Origin: an uncultured Candidatus Thioglobus sp.
GTDB taxonomy: Bacteria > Pseudomonadota > Gammaproteobacteria > PS1 > Pseudothioglobaceae
DNA length: 64,000 nucleotides
Direction of reading: 5' to 3'
Assembly: GCA_905182815.1 (NCBI GenBank)
Contig: CAJJCX010000001.1
Coordinates: 1-64,000 of the forward strand
Shown one piece after another: positions 61,488 to 64,000 of this stretch; position 1 is the first letter of the stretch, and the number at the start of each line of letters is the position of its first letter. The position numbers were made by a program, and so were the translations under genes. The notes beneath the pieces are model-generated. The model saw only the letters and a list, made by a program, of their open reading frames with translations, made no database searches and was not told the origin of the DNA.

Positions 61488-62291
61488 ATGAATGAATTAG
61501 ATCAATATAAAATTGCAAAAGAGCCTTTTTACCAACCTCAAAATGATGAAATAGATATGTATACCGCTGCGTATATGAATCGTATGCCGGTTATGTTGAA
61601 AGGCCCCACTGGGTGCGGTAAGTCTAGGTTTGTAGAATATATGGCGTATAAATTAGGTAAGCCTTTAATTACAGTTGCTTGCAATGAAGATATGTCAGCC
61701 AGTGATTTAGTAGGGAGATTTCTTCTTGATAAGGAAGGTACAATTTGGAAAGATGGTCCTCTTGCAATGGCCGCTCGTTATGGCGGTATTTGTTATCTAG
61801 ATGAGGTCGTAGAGGCCAGGCAAGATACAACCGTTGTGATTCACCCTTTGACAGATTATCGCCGTACTTTACCGCTCGACAAGAAAGGCGAGTTGATTGA
61901 AGCGCATCCTGATTTCCAATTGGTTATATCTTATAACCCTGGCTATCAAAATTTAATGAAAGACCTTAAGCAATCGACTAAGCAAAGATTTTGTGGTTTT
62001 AACTTTCAATACCCAGATGAAAAAACTGAGGCACATATTATTTCTAAAGAGTCCGGCGTTGATCCAAAAATAGCATTGAAACTAGTCCAAATTGCTCAAA
62101 GAGCTAGAAATCTTGTCGGCCATGGGCTGGATGAGGGAATATCTACTAGATTATGTATCTATGCAGGACAATTAATTGCTAACAAGGTTAATGAAAAGTC
62201 TGCCTGTAAAATTGCAATGGTTAATCCTATTACGGATGACTTAGATATTGTCGACACTCTTAATGCTGCAATCGATACTTTTTTTGACTAA
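61488..62291 (+). CDS. cbbQ: RuBisCO activase AAA+ subunit CbbQ
   Basis: A 267-residue MoxR-type AAA+ ATPase. Walker A GPTGCGKSR (residues 39-47), Walker B GGICYLDEVVEAR, and an arginine-finger region near SGVDPK to GLDEGISTRL. It works with CbbO to remove inhibitory sugar phosphates from form I RuBisCO. Start chosen at ATG 61488 because the longer open frame runs back through cbbS and the hairpin; an AGAGGA ribosome site precedes it. Confidence 0.95.
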   Translation: MNELDQYKIAKEPFYQPQNDEIDMYTAAYMNRMPVMLKGPTGCGKSRFVEYMAYKLGKPLITVACNEDMSASDLVGRFLLDKEGTIWKDGPLAMAARYGGICYLDEVVEARQDTTVVIHPLTDYRRTLPLDKKGELIEAHPDFQLVISYNPGYQNLMKDLKQSTKQRFCGFNFQYPDEKTEAHIISKESGVDPKIALKLVQIAQRARNLVGHGLDEGISTRLCIYAGQLIANKVNEKSACKIAMVNPITDDLDIVDTLNAAIDTFFD

Positions 62292-62300
62292 GGATTAGTA

Positions 62301-64000
62301 ATGAGTGCGGTTCAACTTTCCGATTTTGAACAAAAGTTTCGAGATTCCTCTGACATTCTTCATGATGCGCTTGCAGGGAGCTTTGTTGAAGCCTCTAAGG
62401 TTATGTCCCCAAATGGACTTAAAGTCTATTTAGATGGTGCTGGTGCGCTTCATGCAATGGGTAAAGGTGAAGACATGGTTATCTCTTTCTTGGAAGAGAC
62501 GCCTATGGTCGTTAGGGAGGTTGGTGAGTCCATAATTGGTGAGATTGTATTTTCAATTATGAAAATGTCTTCACAAACATCCTCTTCTGTCTTGGTGCTG
62601 ATGATTGCAAGCCTTCCAAACGTTGCAAGGCGGATGAGTGACTTTGATTTATTAAAAGGCTACCTTAGGTTAATGGAGCGAATGATAGCTCTAGCCCCTA
62701 GAGGTATGAGGCCAATGCTAAATAATATTGATCAGTTGACTAGTAAGCTTACTCTTGGCGGCCTAAGAAGATGGGTTCTTTATGGAGCTGAATCATTCAA
62801 ACGAGATTTTAAAGCCCAAATCGCCTATTTTGAATTAAGTAGTGCAGAATCAATGCAAATACTTGAGCAGGAGAGGCGAGGAACGCTATTTATTGATAAT
62901 CAAAGAAAGTTGCAGTTTTATCTTAGAGCGTTTTATAACCGTGATTTTTTTCTACGACCGACTTCAGGTGACTACGAAACTAAGAAAGGTCTAAGACCTT
63001 ATATTGAATATGGAGTTATGCATATTCCAGATGCTTATGATGACTATAAGCATGCTTCTGGAAGAATTGTCCCTGGTATAGATTGTTATAGGGCGGTTTG
63101 TGCTCATGCCGCAGCTCATATTATGGAAACTAGAGTGGCTTTTAAAGGGGATGACTTAAATCCTTTGCAAGTTGCATGCATTTCTCTAATAGAAGACTTA
63201 AGGGTTGAGCTTAATACATTAAAAAAATTTCCAGGTATGAAGAAAACTTGGATTGCGCTTCATCCTGAAGATGAGGACTTAAAAGATTTAAATCCTTTCA
63301 TAGTAGATCTGGTTGATTTCTCAAGGGCTGCATTAGATCAAAAATACACAGTAAAGCAGTCATTTAACAGTGATTTTCTTAAGTTATTTATTAAAAAAAT
63401 GACCAAAATGCCTGAATCATCAGCAATGAGCTATGAGTTGGGTATGAATTATTACGAGCTACTTAAGACTGAAACAGATGTGAAAATAAGCGCTTCCGCT
63501 CTTGTATCAACGCCAATTATATATAGAGATGATAATAGATATATTTGGGAGTACGAAGAGCTTGATTGGTTGTCAGAGGGCAATGATTATGTCCCTGTTA
63601 GTCAAAGACAGGTACGTAAAAATGTCAATATTATGGAGATGTATAACGAGCTTGATGTTGAAACCGCAGGTGATGATGCGCAGGAAATTTGGACTTTAGA
63701 GTCAGAGTACTTTCCTGATGAGCTCGATGGCGTAAGTATTAATGAAATTGAGGGTAAGGAGCCAGTAAGTGAGCCTTTTCATTACAATGAGTGGGATTAT
63801 CAGCTTCAGCTCTATCGGCCAAACTGGGCAACTCTGTATGAAAGACGTTTGAGAAAAGGGGATCCAGAGTTAATTAATAAAATTTTAAAAACTCACAAAC
63901 CTATTGCCAATCAACTTAAAAATGCGATTGATCGAATGCAGCCTCAAGGTCTCGTAAAACTCAAGAAGCAACAAGAAGGAAGTGAGCTTGATCTTGATGC
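62301..64000 (+). CDS. cbbO: RuBisCO activase VWA-type subunit CbbO, partial at window end
   Basis: Open from ATG 62301 (9 nt after cbbQ) to the end of the window, 566 codons, with no stop. It starts MSAVQLSDFEQKFRDSSDIL. Conserved-looking stretches include NIDQLTSKLTLGGLRRWVLY, YNRDFFLRPTSGDYE and HYNEWDYQLQLYRPNWATLY. This matches CbbO/NorD-like proteins, whose C-terminal von Willebrand factor A domain would lie beyond the window. CbbO bridges the CbbQ ring to RuBisCO. Confidence 0.9.
   Translation, partial: MSAVQLSDFEQKFRDSSDILHDALAGSFVEASKVMSPNGLKVYLDGAGALHAMGKGEDMVISFLEETPMVVREVGESIIGEIVFSIMKMSSQTSSSVLVLMIASLPNVARRMSDFDLLKGYLRLMERMIALAPRGMRPMLNNIDQLTSKLTLGGLRRWVLYGAESFKRDFKAQIAYFELSSAESMQILEQERRGTLFIDNQRKLQFYLRAFYNRDFFLRPTSGDYETKKGLRPYIEYGVMHIPDAYDDYKHASGRIVPGIDCYRAVCAHAAAHIMETRVAFKGDDLNPLQVACISLIEDLRVELNTLKKFPGMKKTWIALHPEDEDLKDLNPFIVDLVDFSRAALDQKYTVKQSFNSDFLKLFIKKMTKMPESSAMSYELGMNYYELLKTETDVKISASALVSTPIIYRDDNRYIWEYEELDWLSEGNDYVPVSQRQVRKNVNIMEMYNELDVETAGDDAQEIWTLESEYFPDELDGVSINEIEGKEPVSEPFHYNEWDYQLQLYRPNWATLYERRLRKGDPELINKILKTHKPIANQLKNAIDRMQPQGLVKLKKQQEGSELDLD

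Overview
The window is AT-rich, gene-dense bacterial chromosome with a gammaproteobacterial gene set (rluD-pgeF, mutM, ygfZ, gatCAB, proS-psd, dnaK-dnaJ, an ntrY/ntrX-like pair next to trkA-trkH). It also carries a CbbR-controlled form I RuBisCO operon (cbbL-cbbS-cbbQ-cbbO), so the organism can probably fix CO2. This mix resembles marine sulfur-oxidizing Gammaproteobacteria of the SUP05/Arctic96BD-19 (Thioglobaceae) type. That placement is inference: no rRNA gene, tRNA gene or sulfur-oxidation gene was seen here.

Layout. 1-2.9 kb: a TPR/GT41 (O-GlcNAc-transferase-like) glycosyltransferase broken by several frameshifts, plus a TPR-only partner. 3-9.5 kb: rluD, pgeF, a degenerate S24-like protein, mutM, a small ORF, a chalcone-isomerase-like secreted protein, a PuuD-like membrane protein, a porin-like outer-membrane protein with a strong promoter and 5' hairpin, and ygfZ. 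9.5-34.4 kb: housekeeping genes (nhaD, coaX, trpS, rluB, ileS, aroB, gatCAB, selO, an M50 protease, proS, psd, an SbmA-like transporter, a CorB-like protein, eno, dnaJ, dnaK, coaD, rsmD, rnd). 34.4-42 kb: an NtrY-like kinase with a shortened NtrX-like regulator that lacks the AAA+ domain, K+ uptake (trkA, trkH) and a membrane pyrophosphatase. 43-51.5 kb: an accessory catabolic cluster with an Lrp/AsnC regulator, an Ehu-type amino-acid/osmolyte ABC transporter, a BisC-like molybdoenzyme, a diaminopropionate-ammonia-lyase-like enzyme and an M24 metallohydrolase. 51.5-57.3 kb: a Fur-box-controlled ferric-iron ABC transporter that includes a DUF4856-type exported protein and a membrane hydroxylase. 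57.4-64 kb: argJ, then cbbR divergent from the RuBisCO operon; cbbO runs off the window.

The best candidate for an undescribed system is the 43-51.5 kb cluster. Its transporter, regulator and M24 enzyme resemble ectoine-utilisation clusters, but the usual ectoine enzymes (DoeB, EutB/EutC) are absent. In their place are an S-oxide-type molybdoenzyme, whose start overlaps the ehuD permease stop, and a PLP ammonia-lyase. The substrate is unknown; a sulfoxide or beta-amino-substituted amino acid is a testable guess.

Caveat. Many conserved or essential genes (trpS, gatB, dnaK, dnaJ, rluD, ygfZ, fbpB, the GT41 gene, the porin) are split by single-base frameshifts that are bunched in patches and, in the junctions examined, often lie near homopolymers. 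This looks more like local sequence error than gene decay. For these genes I give the reconstructed full extent and the approximate shift positions.
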